A DNA stretch of 64,000 nucleotides from an uncultured Flavobacteriaceae bacterium (GCA_943789305.1 CALSTP010000001.1:968178-1032177), one strand, 5' to 3'. Positions 19,321-28,529 are shown, counted from the stretch's first letter. The notes: generated from the sequence alone by a model not told the origin. Translations and numbers: made by a program.

Positions 19321-21921
19321 ATGGAAGAAAAAGAATTCTACAACGAAAATAGTGGATTTGCTGACAACGTAGCTGATACCCTTGTCAAAGTTACTGGAAT
19401 GTACAAAGATTGGTTTTTGGATTACGCTTCTTACGTTATACTAGAAAGAGCTGTTCCTGCAATTTCTGATGGATTAAAACCAGTACAAAGAAGGATACTT
19501 CATTCTATGAAAGATTTAGATGATGGGCGGTACAATAAAGTAGCAAACATTGTTGGCCATACGATGCAATATCATCCACATGGAGATGCCAGTATTGCTG
19601 ATGCTATGGTTCAAATAGGTCAGAAAGATTTAATGATCGACATGCAAGGTAACTGGGGAAATATTCTTACCGGTGATCGTGCAGCGGCTTCAAGATATAT
19701 TGAAGCTCGGTTATCAAAATTTGCAAATGAAGTTGTTTTTAGTCCCAAAGTTACCAATTGGCAGCTCTCTTATGATGGAAGAAAAAAAGAACCTATAAAT
19801 TTACCGGTTAAATTTCCATTACTTCTAGCTCAGGGAGCAGAAGGAATTGCAGTCGGATTATCAACAAAAATACTACCGCATAACTTCAATGAACTAATAC
19901 AGGCAAGCATTTCCTATTTAAAAGGAAAAAAATTCACTTTAGTCCCTGATTTTCAAACGGGTGGGATTATTGATGTTCAAAATTATAATGATGGAGTTAG
20001 GGGAGGTAAGGTTAGGGTTCGGGCAAAAATAAGTGCAGTCGATAAAAACACTTTAGTCATAACCCAAATTCCTTTCAGTACATCTACTACGAGTTTGATC
20101 GAATCAATCCTAAAAGCAAATGAAAAAGGTAAAATTCGAATTCGTAAAATTGAAGACAATACAGCTGCCAATGTTGAAATATTAATTCATTTACCCAATG
20201 GAATATCACCCGATAAAACCATTGACGCATTATATGCTTTTACAGCATGTGAAACCTCAATATCACCTCTAGGATGTGTTATTATTGACCATAAACCTCA
20301 TTTTATTGGCGTTTCGGATATGCTTAGAATATCCACAGATACAACAGTTCAAATCTTAAAAAAAGAGCTAGAAGTAAAACTCCATGAACTTCAAAATCAA
20401 TGGCATTTTGCTTCTTTAGAAAGAATTTTCATTGAAAATAAGGTGTATCGTGAAATTGAAGAAGAAGATACATGGGAAGGCGTACTAAATGCAATTGATG
20501 AAGGCCTTAAACCATATAATAAACTTTTAAAAAGAGAGGTAGTTGAAGACGATATCATCCGTTTGACAGAAATTAAAATCAAACGAATTTCAAAATTTGA
20601 TATCGATAAAGCTCAACAACGAATCGATGCACTGGAAACTGAAATCTCAGAAGTTCAAGATCATTTGAATAACCTGATTGAATACGCCATTGATTATTTT
20701 GCAAAGCTCAAGAAAGATTATGGTAAAGGAAAAGAGCGCCTATCAGAAATACGTGTTTTTGACGATGTAGATGCTACCAAAGTAGTGGTAAGAAATTTAA
20801 AATTATTCGTAAATCGAGAAGAAGGTTTTATTGGAACTTCCCTTAAAAAAGATGAATATGTTTGCGATTGTGCAGACATTGATGATATCATTGTGTTTAC
20901 TCAAAGTGGAAAAATGCAAGTAGTTAAAGTCGACAGTAAGGTATTTATTGAAAAGAACATTATTTACGCCGCTGTTTTTAAGAAAAAAGATCTGCGAACA
21001 GTATATAATTTGATTTACAAAGACGGTAAAACGGGAAGTTCATTCATCAAGCGGTTTGCAGTTTCGGGTGTTACCCGAGATAAAGCGTATGATCTAACTC
21101 AGGGTAAGCCTGGAACTAAGATTTTATACTTTACTGCCAATCCCAATGGGGAAGCAGAAATAGTATCTATACTTCTTCGAAATTCAGGAAGTGCTAAGAA
21201 ATTGAAATGGGATATTGATTTTGCAGATCTTCAAATCAAAGGAAGAGGTGTAAAAGGGAATATTGTTTCAAAACACAATATTCTTCGAGTTGAATTAAAA
21301 GAAAAAGGTGTATCTACCTTAAAACCCCGAAAAATATGGTTTGATCCAACAGTTTTAAAATTAAATGTCGATGAAAGAGGGTATCTCCTAGGTGCTTTTA
21401 GAGGCGAGGATAAATTATTGATTATTAATGATAAAGGAGATTCCAAAACTGTAATCCCAGATTTGAGCTTGCATTTTGATCTTACACCAAAAATACTAGA
21501 ACGTTGGGTCGAAAACAGACCCATTACAGCTGTTTATTTTGACCCAGAAAAAGATCGGTATTTCATTAAACGTTTTTTAATTGAAAACGAAAATAGAGAA
21601 GATAATTTCTTGAAGGAAGATTCAAAACTACTGTTTGTTTCATCAGAATGGAGACCCGTTATTGATTTAGTCTTTGCTAAACCTCGTGGAGGTGTTGCAG
21701 CACCCAATAAGAAGATCAATGTTGAGGAATTCATAGCTGTTAAAGGGTTTAAAGCATTGGGTAATCAATTGACTAGTAACAAGCTGAAAGATGTGGTTTT
21801 GATTGATTCTCTTCCCTATGAAGCCGTATCCGAAGATCCTGTGGAAGAAGTTCAAGTAATTGATGCCAAGGAAGTTAAAAATTTAGATGAAGACGAATCT
21901 CAAATCAAATTAGAACTATAA
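19321..21921 (+). CDS. parC: DNA topoisomerase IV subunit A
   Basis: An 866-residue A subunit. The N-terminal part holds RAVPAISDGLKPVQRRIL, GHTMQYHPHGDASIADAM and the active-site tyrosine context RAAASRYIEARLS (Tyr about 125). A coiled-coil stretch near residues 425-460 precedes a degenerate beta-pinwheel DNA-wrapping domain. The C-terminal tail is acidic. It is translated just after parE and the two form a heterotetramer. Quinolone-type determinants cannot be judged from sequence alone. Confidence 0.94.
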   Translation: MEEKEFYNENSGFADNVADTLVKVTGMYKDWFLDYASYVILERAVPAISDGLKPVQRRILHSMKDLDDGRYNKVANIVGHTMQYHPHGDASIADAMVQIGQKDLMIDMQGNWGNILTGDRAAASRYIEARLSKFANEVVFSPKVTNWQLSYDGRKKEPINLPVKFPLLLAQGAEGIAVGLSTKILPHNFNELIQASISYLKGKKFTLVPDFQTGGIIDVQNYNDGVRGGKVRVRAKISAVDKNTLVITQIPFSTSTTSLIESILKANEKGKIRIRKIEDNTAANVEILIHLPNGISPDKTIDALYAFTACETSISPLGCVIIDHKPHFIGVSDMLRISTDTTVQILKKELEVKLHELQNQWHFASLERIFIENKVYREIEEEDTWEGVLNAIDEGLKPYNKLLKREVVEDDIIRLTEIKIKRISKFDIDKAQQRIDALETEISEVQDHLNNLIEYAIDYFAKLKKDYGKGKERLSEIRVFDDVDATKVVVRNLKLFVNREEGFIGTSLKKDEYVCDCADIDDIIVFTQSGKMQVVKVDSKVFIEKNIIYAAVFKKKDLRTVYNLIYKDGKTGSSFIKRFAVSGVTRDKAYDLTQGKPGTKILYFTANPNGEAEIVSILLRNSGSAKKLKWDIDFADLQIKGRGVKGNIVSKHNILRVELKEKGVSTLKPRKIWFDPTVLKLNVDERGYLLGAFRGEDKLLIINDKGDSKTVIPDLSLHFDLTPKILERWVENRPITAVYFDPEKDRYFIKRFLIENENREDNFLKEDSKLLFVSSEWRPVIDLVFAKPRGGVAAPNKKINVEEFIAVKGFKALGNQLTSNKLKDVVLIDSLPYEAVSEDPVEEVQVIDAKEVKNLDEDESQIKLEL

Positions 21922-21960
21922 AGATTGATTATTTTTCTCTCTGAGTTTTATGTTTAGAAA

Positions 21961-21986
21961 TTCAATTTTTAAAAAAAATAATTGAA
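21961..21986. terminator. Possible bidirectional hairpin after parC
   Basis: TTCAATT (21961-21967) and AATTGAA (21980-21986) are a perfect 7-bp inverted repeat with a 12-base A/T loop, located between convergent parC and the small lipoprotein gene. It is AT-rich and could end either transcript; there is no GC-rich stem. Confidence 0.3.
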
Positions 21987-22007
21987 AGTTGAGGAATTGT
22001 TGCGGGT

Positions 22008-22385
22008 TTAGTTATCTATTTTAGTAACTGTTCCTCTTTGAATGTTTTTTTTATCTCCAACAATAGCGTATTCAAAAGTATATTGATTTTTGTTTGTTGT
22101 CAAGATTTTGATAGATAGCGGACGTTTATCTTGGTTAGAAGTTGGGTTCAATTTAGTCAAAATACATTCACAAGGATTTACCCAGCGAATGCTGGCAGAA
22201 TCTATCTTTCCATTGAAGGTTTCAATTTCATAATTTTCATCTCTTACAAAGGTTGACTCTAATAGTTCATCTCCAACGATTGTTTTAAATTCGAAAGTAC
22301 CCTTATGAAACTGATTACAATTTCTTTGGGGGGAATAACAAGATAAACACATTAGAAGTAAAATAGTAGCAAAAGAAGGTTTCAT
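22008..22385 (-). CDS. Small putative lipoprotein of unknown function
   Basis: A 125-residue protein with an N-terminal hydrophobic run and a lipobox-like ATILLLMCLSC (Cys about 13 or 16), so probably membrane-anchored in the periplasm. The mature part has further cysteines (NC at 24, NPCEC near 90), which could form disulfides, and a beta-rich pattern. I do not recognise a domain. Small secreted proteins of this type are often found downstream of parC in flavobacteria, but no function follows from that. It is 21 bases downstream of the HTH regulator and may be in its transcript. Confidence 0.75.
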   Translation of the reverse strand: MKPSFATILLLMCLSCYSPQRNCNQFHKGTFEFKTIVGDELLESTFVRDENYEIETFNGKIDSASIRWVNPCECILTKLNPTSNQDKRPLSIKILTTNKNQYTFEYAIVGDKKNIQRGTVTKIDN

Positions 22386-22406
22386 GCGGAATTTTCAGTA
22401 AAAGTA

Positions 22407-22796
22407 CTAAGATTTTCTTTCAATTACCTTGAATGTATCGTCCACATAAATATAAATTATTTCTTTTAAATCTTTTGTGGGCTTTGATTTTTGAATGGTT
22501 TGATTTTTAGATACTAAACTTAGAGGTTCTTGTTCACCCTCATGTGAATCGAATAAATTACTTTGTGTAGGGGTGAAGTTTTTATCTTTACCCAAAAGCA
22601 ACCAATCGAACTCTACTTCATCGAATGTTGTTTGAATTTTTGATAAAAATTCAAGACTGGGTTTATTCCTTCCTGACAATATGTGTGAAATCCCAGAACG
22701 TTGTACTCCAATTTTTTCTGCAAAACTTGCAGCATTCAATTCATTTTCACTGATTAATTTCTTTATCCGAATAATAATTTCATCATAGTTTAACAT
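22407..22796 (-). CDS. Helix-turn-helix (XRE/Cro-type) transcriptional regulator
   Basis: A 129-residue protein with an N-terminal Cro/CI-type HTH domain: residues about 8-62, with ASFAEKIGVQRSGISHILSG as the two DNA-contacting helices and NKPSLEFL following. The rest is a short linker and a tail ending YIYVDDTFKVIERKS of unknown role. The layout is like flavobacterial XRE regulators that carry a C-terminal interaction tail. It is divergent from the M14 carboxypeptidase, and the shared intergenic region carries repeated TTGTA motifs that could be its operator. Confidence 0.88.
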   Translation of the reverse strand: MLNYDEIIIRIKKLISENELNAASFAEKIGVQRSGISHILSGRNKPSLEFLSKIQTTFDEVEFDWLLLGKDKNFTPTQSNLFDSHEGEQEPLSLVSKNQTIQKSKPTKDLKEIIYIYVDDTFKVIERKS

Positions 22797-22952
22797 TGTA
22801 ACTTATTGAGGATTATTCTGCAATATAATTATAAAATTTTAACTTTCAGCTGTCTTTTATTTCAATTTTTCTTAAACAATTACTTTATATAATACTATTA
22901 AGTAATTGATTATTAATAATTAATTATGGAAAATAATCTCAGAACCTCTACT

Positions 22953-23025
22953 TTGTAACAATTTGTAAACTTAGAGCATTTAATTTGTATACATCTGTAA
23001 CAAAATATTGTATAACGTTGTAAAC
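22953..23025. repeat. Three imperfect 18-bp direct repeats, candidate operator
   Basis: Three copies start at 22953, 22985 and 23008: TTGTAACAATTTGTAAAC, TTGTATACATCTGTAACA and TTGTATAACGTTGTAAAC. Each is itself a pair of YTGTA boxes exactly 10 bases apart, about one helical turn. They lie in the divergent region between the HTH regulator and the carboxypeptidase. They are regulator-binding candidates; no protein is shown to bind them. Confidence 0.55.
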
Positions 23026-23040
23026 ATGTTTGTGTTTACA
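23019..23040. promoter_or_regulatory. Inverted repeat TGTAAACA/TGTTTACA ahead of the M14 gene
   Basis: TGTAAACA at 23019-23026 and TGTTTACA at 23033-23040 form a perfect 8-bp inverted repeat with a 6-base spacer, ending 9 bases before the ATG at 23050. It shares the TGTAAAC core with the upstream direct repeats and would suit a dimeric regulator. Confidence 0.45.
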
Positions 23041-23049
23041 TTTGTACAC

Positions 23050-24153
23050 ATGAAAACAAGAAACCTCAATCACAACCGATTATTGACTCCATCAATGCTT
23101 TACGATTACATTGAGGACAAAGATCTAATGTCTTGTCTAAGAACCTTTGGAACCTCTGCAGAAAAGCGTCCCATTTATGGATATGTGGTCGGAGAGGGTA
23201 AAAATAGAATCCTTATGTGGTCTCAAATGCACGGAAATGAATCAACTACAACCAAATCTTTAGTAGATTTTTGGGGTTATTTGAATACAGGTCAGGCAGA
23301 ATTTATATTGAAAGAATGCACGTTTCTCATGATTCCTCAACTCAACCCAGATGGTTCTGAAGCTTATACTCGTTTGAATGCTAATAAGATTGATTTGAAT
23401 CGAGATTTTATTGATTTAAGTCAACCCGAAAGTAGGTTGCTCAAAGAGGTTTTTGATGATTTTAAGCCTGATTATTGTTTTAACCTCCACGGGCAAAGAA
23501 CAATTTTTTCAGCAGGCAATACTTCCATTCCAGCTACAATATCTTTTTTGGCACCTTCTGCCGATCCTGAAAGATCTCTTACACCAGCAAGAGAAATGGC
23601 AATGAAATTGATTGTAGCGGCAAAAAATAAACTTCAAAGTTATTTGTCCAATGCCATAGGGCGCTATGATGATGCTTTTAACATCAACTGTGCAGGGGAT
23701 TATTTTACTTATCAAGGAACCCCAACCGTGTTATTTGAAGCAGGGCACTACCCAGGGGATTACAAAAGAACAAAATCAAGAAAGGCAGTTTTTGATTCTA
23801 TAATTCAAATGTGTGAAATAATTTCTTTAAAAAAAATCCATTCTTTTTCTATTGCCGATTATTCCGAAATACCAAAAAATCATAAAAACCTCAGGGATAT
23901 TGAGATATTTAACCTTAAAGGCACCTCAAAGGGGATTTCGTCAAGTAAAAACAAGGTGTTTATTCAATACAAAGAAGAGAAAAAAGAAGGAAAGGTTCTA
24001 TGGTTGCCTTGTTTTGATAGCTTCAATGCGGAGCACGTGGGGTTAAATAAAATAAATGCTAAAAACCACCCATATCTAAAAGATATTTCAGTAAATTTTG
24101 ATGAAATTAAAAATATAACGAAAATGATTTCTTTGTTAAGTTTACATCAATAA
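23050..24153 (+). CDS. M14-family zinc carboxypeptidase
   Basis: A 367-residue protein from the ATG at 23050; a longer frame starting at a TTG (23008) would run through the repeat region and is unlikely. The zinc ligands are His61 and Glu64 in MHGNES, with a third His in CFNLHGQRT; the catalytic Glu lies in VLFEAGHYPGDY, so the M14 active site is complete. The substrate-carboxylate Arg is probably in LNRDF. There is no signal peptide, so it acts in the cytoplasm, perhaps in peptide or peptidoglycan-peptide turnover. The last 100 residues are a lineage-specific extension. Confidence 0.86.
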   Translation: MKTRNLNHNRLLTPSMLYDYIEDKDLMSCLRTFGTSAEKRPIYGYVVGEGKNRILMWSQMHGNESTTTKSLVDFWGYLNTGQAEFILKECTFLMIPQLNPDGSEAYTRLNANKIDLNRDFIDLSQPESRLLKEVFDDFKPDYCFNLHGQRTIFSAGNTSIPATISFLAPSADPERSLTPAREMAMKLIVAAKNKLQSYLSNAIGRYDDAFNINCAGDYFTYQGTPTVLFEAGHYPGDYKRTKSRKAVFDSIIQMCEIISLKKIHSFSIADYSEIPKNHKNLRDIEIFNLKGTSKGISSSKNKVFIQYKEEKKEGKVLWLPCFDSFNAEHVGLNKINAKNHPYLKDISVNFDEIKNITKMISLLSLHQ

Positions 24154-24187
24154 TGCCAATTCAGCGTCTACATGCCTTCTTTTTAAG

Positions 24188-24195
24188 TATTTTTG
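24188..24195 (+). promoter_or_regulatory. Candidate -7 promoter box of the Lrp-type gene
   Basis: TATTTTTG matches TAnnTTTG and is 24 bases upstream of the ATG at 24220. No TTTG element at the expected -33 position was seen. Confidence 0.4.
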
Positions 24196-24219
24196 TGTTT
24201 TAATTTATAAAAGTTAGTT

Positions 24220-24699
24220 ATGCCAAAATCTAAATTAGATGAAGTAGATCACCAAATCCTTGATATTCTAATTAATAATACCCGTGTTCCATTCACAGAT
24301 ATTTCCAAAAAACTATTAATATCTGCTGGAACAGTTCATGTTCGTGTTAAGAAAATGGAAGATGCAGGAATTATTAAAGGCTCCTCTTTAAATTTAGATT
24401 ATGAAAAATTGGGTTATTCTTTTATTGCTTACGTTGGTATTTTCCTAGAAAAAAACAGTGCGACACAGCAAGCACTTAAGGATATTGAAAAAATCCCTTA
24501 TGTAACTGTAGCACACATTACAACGGGTAAGTTTAATGTTTTTTGTAAAGTAAGAGCTAAGGATACTAAACATGCGAAAGACATTATTTTTATGATTGAT
24601 GACATTCCTGGAGTTTTGAGAACCGAAACTATGATTTCATTAGAAGAAAGTATCAATGATAAAAAACGTTTAATGCATAGTATTTTCAACGAACTTTAA
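24220..24699 (+). CDS. Lrp/AsnC-family transcriptional regulator
   Basis: A 159-residue regulator. The N-terminal winged HTH is KLDEVDHQILDILINNTRVPFTDISKKLLISAGTVHVRVKKMEDAGII (residues about 4-52, given here as landmarks KLDEVDHQ and GTVHVRVK); the C-terminal RAM/AsnC ligand domain follows from about residue 65. Such proteins form octamers that sense amino acids. It is 18 bases upstream of ppc and may be co-transcribed; whether it controls ppc, the anaplerotic entry to aspartate-family amino acids, cannot be told. Confidence 0.93.
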   Translation: MPKSKLDEVDHQILDILINNTRVPFTDISKKLLISAGTVHVRVKKMEDAGIIKGSSLNLDYEKLGYSFIAYVGIFLEKNSATQQALKDIEKIPYVTVAHITTGKFNVFCKVRAKDTKHAKDIIFMIDDIPGVLRTETMISLEESINDKKRLMHSIFNEL

Positions 24700-24717
24700 T
24701 ATAATCCTAAACCCATA

Positions 24718-27306
24718 ATGGCAAGAAAAACAAAGTCTGAACGATTTAATGATTATGTTGTCTCTAAATTCGAAATATACAATAGCCTCTTTCTAACACT
24801 TCCTTTTGATTCTATACCGCAAACATCACTCTTACTACCTTTGTTTAAGGATTTCTGTTCCAAGGGCTATGATTCCGATTTGTCACCAAAAAAGATTGTA
24901 GATCTTTTTTTTGAGAGTTTTGCTCGTGGAATGGATGCCGAAGATCAACATAATTTATTGTTTAGTTTTTTGAAATACATTGAACGTCAAATTGTATTGT
25001 TTGATGCGATCGAAGACGCAGGTTTTTCCTATGTAAATAATATGCATGGTAGAGGAACACTCCGCTATATTAAAGAAGCTACCAAGTCAAAAAATAATTT
25101 TACGGAACTTAAAGAATATTTAAATCGATTTAAGGTCAGAATTGTTCTAACTGCACATCCGACTCAATTTTATCCTGGTTCAGTCCTAGGGATTATTACA
25201 GATTTAGCTGAAGCACTTAAAAAAGATGATTTAGAACAAATTAAATTATTGTTGGCTCAGCTTGGAAAAACACGTTTTTTCAATAAGATAAAACCAACTC
25301 CTTTAGATGAGGCGATTAGCCTTACATGGTTTTTGGAGAATGTTTTTTATGAATCTGCTGCGGTCATATACAACTACATAGAACAGCACATTTTTGAAGG
25401 AGAATTTATAGATAATTCAATCTTTGATTTAGGCTTTTGGCCTGGAGGAGATCGTGATGGAAACCCATTTGTTACTCCTCAAATAACATTGAAAACTGCT
25501 GAAAAATTGAGGTTTACAATCCTGAGAAATTATTACAGAGATTTACGCAAACTTAAAAGAAAAATTACGTTTGATCTAGTTGATCAGAAAATAAATGATT
25601 TAGAATCAACTTTGTATCACACCTTATTTGAGTCAGAAAAAATTAAAGAAATTAGTTCAGAATTTGTAATTAATGAATTAATGCAAATAGAGGCAATCAT
25701 AAAGGAAAAGCACAACAGTCTTTATTTAAATGAAATAATTGACTTGAGAAATAAAGTTAAGCTTTTTGGTTTTCATTTTGCTTCCCTTGATATTCGCCAA
25801 GACTCTCGAGTTCATAATCATGTTTTTGAAACTATTGTTTCGCATCCAAAAATACAAGACTATGTTTCAGGTTTGCCCTCAAATTATTTAAATCTCGATT
25901 TAGATGAACGTCTAGCCATTTTACCTCAATTAACTGGAAAGGTACCTGAGTCGCTTTTTGATGATGATATTGTTAAACATACCTTGGGCTCTATTTACGC
26001 GATGAAAACCATTCAAAAGCGAAATGGGGAAAAAGGATGTAATCGATATATAATCAGCAATTGCCAAAGTATAGAGAATATGTTGCAGCTATTTGCTTTA
26101 CATCGCATTTGTGGCTGGGAAAAACCAACTGTTGATTTAATTCCCCTTTTTGAGACAGTTGATGATCTAAGAGCTTCTCAAGAAATCATGAATGCTTTAT
26201 ATTCAAATCTTGTGTACAAAAAGCACTTACAAAGTCGAAACATGAAGCAAACCATCATGCTAGGTTTTTCTGACGGTACAAAGGACGGAGGTTATTTTAT
26301 GGCGAATTGGAGTATTTACAAAGCCAAAGAGGAGTTATCTGATGTATCAAACGAATTTGGAGTTTCTGTTGCATTTTTTGATGGACGAGGAGGTCCACCA
26401 GCAAGAGGAGGGGGGAATACGCATCACTTCTACGCCTCGATGGGAGATCGTATTCAAGCTGACGACATTCAATTGACCCTTCAAGGACAAACCATTAGTT
26501 CAAATTTTGGAACTCTAGATTCAAGTCAATTTAATCTTGAACAGTTGTTGAGTTCTGGAATTTCAAATCAAGTATTTAAAAATGATGACAATCATTTAGC
26601 TGATGAAGATCGTAAAACGATGCAACAATTAGCAGAAATTAGCTATCAAGCCTACAGTGATTTTAAATCACATCCAAAATTTGTTCCCTATTTAGAAAAC
26701 ATGAGTACTCTTAAATACTACTCAAAAACCAACATAGGAAGCCGTCCTTCTAAAAGAGGAAGTTCAAAAGAGCTAAACTTTTCAGATTTAAGAGCAATCC
26801 CGTTTGTTGGAAGTTGGAGTCAATCAAAACAAAATGTTCCTGGATTTTTTGGTGTTGGTTCAGCAATTCAGTCATTTGAAATCAGGGGAGAGTTTAATAA
26901 AGTAGATTCCTTATACAAAAATTCAGCATTTTTTAGAACCTTGATAGCAAATAGTATGATGAGTTTAACAAAATCGTTTTTCAAACTTACTGCTCACATT
27001 GGGAAAGACAAGGAGTTTGGAGAGTTTTGGAACATCATTCACAACGAGTATATTTTATCTAAACAAATGCTTTTAAAACTTACAGGGTATTCTGAATTAA
27101 TGGAAGATCAACCAGCAGGAAAACATTCCATCGAAATGCGGGAGGCAATAGTTCAACCCTTGTTGACAATCCAACAATATGCTTTGAGTTCTATTCATGA
27201 GTTAAATGAATCCGGTAAGCATTCTGAAAAACAAAAAGAAGTTTTTGAAAAGTTGGTTACTCGGTCTTTATTCGGAAACATAAACGCAAGCAGAAATTCT
27301 TGTTAA
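24718..27306 (+). CDS. ppc: Phosphoenolpyruvate carboxylase
   Basis: An 862-residue PEP carboxylase, making oxaloacetate from PEP and bicarbonate. The catalytic His147 is in VLTAHPTQFYP; GFWPGGDRDGNPFV and the glycine-rich loop FDGRGGPPARGGG are clear. The glycine-loop wording differs from the enterobacterial GRGGTIGRGGGP, as is usual in Bacteroidetes, and the chain ends in NASRNSC rather than the classical RNTG. Length is slightly short of the 880-residue E. coli enzyme. It is convergent with aroB, with only two bases between the stops. Confidence 0.95.
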   Translation: MARKTKSERFNDYVVSKFEIYNSLFLTLPFDSIPQTSLLLPLFKDFCSKGYDSDLSPKKIVDLFFESFARGMDAEDQHNLLFSFLKYIERQIVLFDAIEDAGFSYVNNMHGRGTLRYIKEATKSKNNFTELKEYLNRFKVRIVLTAHPTQFYPGSVLGIITDLAEALKKDDLEQIKLLLAQLGKTRFFNKIKPTPLDEAISLTWFLENVFYESAAVIYNYIEQHIFEGEFIDNSIFDLGFWPGGDRDGNPFVTPQITLKTAEKLRFTILRNYYRDLRKLKRKITFDLVDQKINDLESTLYHTLFESEKIKEISSEFVINELMQIEAIIKEKHNSLYLNEIIDLRNKVKLFGFHFASLDIRQDSRVHNHVFETIVSHPKIQDYVSGLPSNYLNLDLDERLAILPQLTGKVPESLFDDDIVKHTLGSIYAMKTIQKRNGEKGCNRYIISNCQSIENMLQLFALHRICGWEKPTVDLIPLFETVDDLRASQEIMNALYSNLVYKKHLQSRNMKQTIMLGFSDGTKDGGYFMANWSIYKAKEELSDVSNEFGVSVAFFDGRGGPPARGGGNTHHFYASMGDRIQADDIQLTLQGQTISSNFGTLDSSQFNLEQLLSSGISNQVFKNDDNHLADEDRKTMQQLAEISYQAYSDFKSHPKFVPYLENMSTLKYYSKTNIGSRPSKRGSSKELNFSDLRAIPFVGSWSQSKQNVPGFFGVGSAIQSFEIRGEFNKVDSLYKNSAFFRTLIANSMMSLTKSFFKLTAHIGKDKEFGEFWNIIHNEYILSKQMLLKLTGYSELMEDQPAGKHSIEMREAIVQPLLTIQQYALSSIHELNESGKHSEKQKEVFEKLVTRSLFGNINASRNSC

Positions 27307-27308
27307 AA

Positions 27309-28382
27309 TTAACTTTCTGAATAATACTGAAATGCTTTTTTAAATAAACCTGAAGGCACTTCAACATCTACAATGGGCTTGCCAATTGCTTCTAAAAGCA
27401 CAAACTTTATTTTTCCGTGGCTATTCTTTTTGTCGTATTGCAAAAGCTGCAATATGGAATCAATTTTTTCTTCAGTAAAATCTACTTTAGGGTAAATTGA
27501 GTCAAAAACATCTTTAATATTGTCACATTCTTCAATGCTCAAATTAGTCAGTTGAGTTGATAGATAAGCTTCTAAAATCATTCCTACAGCAATAGCCTCA
27601 CCATGAAGCAAGGTGGTTGATTCCTTATGAGTCAAGCAAAAAGATTCAATGGCATGTCCAAGAGTATGTCCGAAATTAAGTGTTTTTCGAACTCCGTGTT
27701 CATAAGGATCTTCAGAAACAACTTGATTTTTTATGCTCACCGAATGATGAATCAATTCTTTAATTTCATCTGTGCTGATTTTTTTAAAATTGGAAAGTTT
27801 ATTCCAATACATTTTATCTTGAATTAATCCATGTTTTAACATTTCTGCGTATCCACTTCTATATTCTTCTGAAGGAAGAGTATTCAAATATCTTGGGTCA
27901 ATCAAAACCATTTTTGGGTTTACAATCACCCCGACCTGGTTCTTTAAAGCTCCCAAATCTACTCCAGTTTTTCCTCCAACAGAGGCATCAACCATAGAAA
28001 GTAGAGTAGTAGGAATGTTTATAAAATCTATTCCTCTTTTAAATGTTGATGCAACAAAGCCACCAAGATCTGTTACTACACCTCCTCCAAGGTTGATTAA
28101 TAAACTTTTGCGATCTGCTCCTAACTCGGACAGAGCTTCCCAAACTCCAGAGCAAGTTTCAATGTGTTTGTGCAATTCTCCTGCATCTATTGAAATAATT
28201 TCGACTGTGTTTTTAGAATTAAATTCACTTAAAAATTCTTGTAGACAAAGTTTCTCAGTATGGGTGTCAACTAGAATAAAAATGGAAGAATATTGATGGT
28301 TATCTACAAAATTGTTTAGTATAAGATATTGTTTTTCAGAGAATTCAATGTTGTATCTCTTTGCAGCAATGGGTTTCATCAA
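27309..28382 (-). CDS. aroB: 3-dehydroquinate synthase
   Basis: A 357-residue enzyme of the shikimate pathway, converting DAHP to 3-dehydroquinate with NAD and a divalent metal. The NAD loop LLINLGGGVVTDLGGFVAS, the IPTTLLSMVDASVGGKTGVD segment and the metal ligands in YAEMLKHGL, FGHTLGHAIES and LLHGEAIAVGM are all present. Chorismate synthase (aroC) is elsewhere in this window at 57.5 kb, so the pathway genes are scattered. Confidence 0.96.
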   Translation of the reverse strand: MMKPIAAKRYNIEFSEKQYLILNNFVDNHQYSSIFILVDTHTEKLCLQEFLSEFNSKNTVEIISIDAGELHKHIETCSGVWEALSELGADRKSLLINLGGGVVTDLGGFVASTFKRGIDFINIPTTLLSMVDASVGGKTGVDLGALKNQVGVIVNPKMVLIDPRYLNTLPSEEYRSGYAEMLKHGLIQDKMYWNKLSNFKKISTDEIKELIHHSVSIKNQVVSEDPYEHGVRKTLNFGHTLGHAIESFCLTHKESTTLLHGEAIAVGMILEAYLSTQLTNLSIEECDNIKDVFDSIYPKVDFTEEKIDSILQLLQYDKKNSHGKIKFVLLEAIGKPIVDVEVPSGLFKKAFQYYSES

Positions 28383-28429
28383 TATTATTTTTTTTTGTAA
28401 AAATAAGCATTTTATTTAAGTAAAAGCCC

Positions 28430-28437
28430 TATGTTTG
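28430..28437 (+). promoter_or_regulatory. Candidate -7 box ahead of the orphan terminator
   Basis: TATGTTTG matches TAnnTTTG on the plus strand in a region where no plus-strand gene exists. It would start a transcript near 28443. The -33 element is not convincing. Confidence 0.3.
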
Positions 28438-28442
28438 AAATG

Positions 28443-28511
28443 CCCTAGATTAATAAAACACTATTTTTATTTATGAAAGGGCAGTCCGTTTTTATGGGCT
28501 GCTTTTTTTTT
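28443..28511 (+). ncRNA. Possible small RNA in the aroB/28.5-kb intergenic region
   Basis: A -7 like box (28430-28437) and a strong rho-independent terminator (28476-28511) lie on the plus strand, 70 bases apart, between two minus-strand genes. No plausible coding sequence fits between them, apart from a five-codon ATG frame. The simplest reading is a short RNA of about 65-70 nucleotides. The start is a guess and no homolog is recognised. Confidence 0.28.
28476..28511 (+). terminator. Strong rho-independent terminator with no obvious gene
   Basis: AAAGGGCAGTCC pairs with GGGCTGCTTTTT around the loop GTTTTTAT, giving a 12-bp stem with some G-U pairs, followed by a run of at least eight T. Orientation is plus; the nearest plus-strand gene upstream is ppc, 1.2 kb away across aroB. 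Confidence 0.75.
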
Positions 28512-28529
28512 AATAAAAAGGGTAAGCGA

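Noticed and set aside
23008-23049. TTG start 14 codons upstream in the M14 gene
   Set aside because: The region is filled by repeats resembling operator DNA, and the ATG at 23050 gives the conserved N-terminus.
22953-23049. CRISPR or phage origin iterons
   Set aside because: The repeats are only 18 bp, imperfect, three in number, with unequal spacing, and without cas, rep or phage genes nearby.
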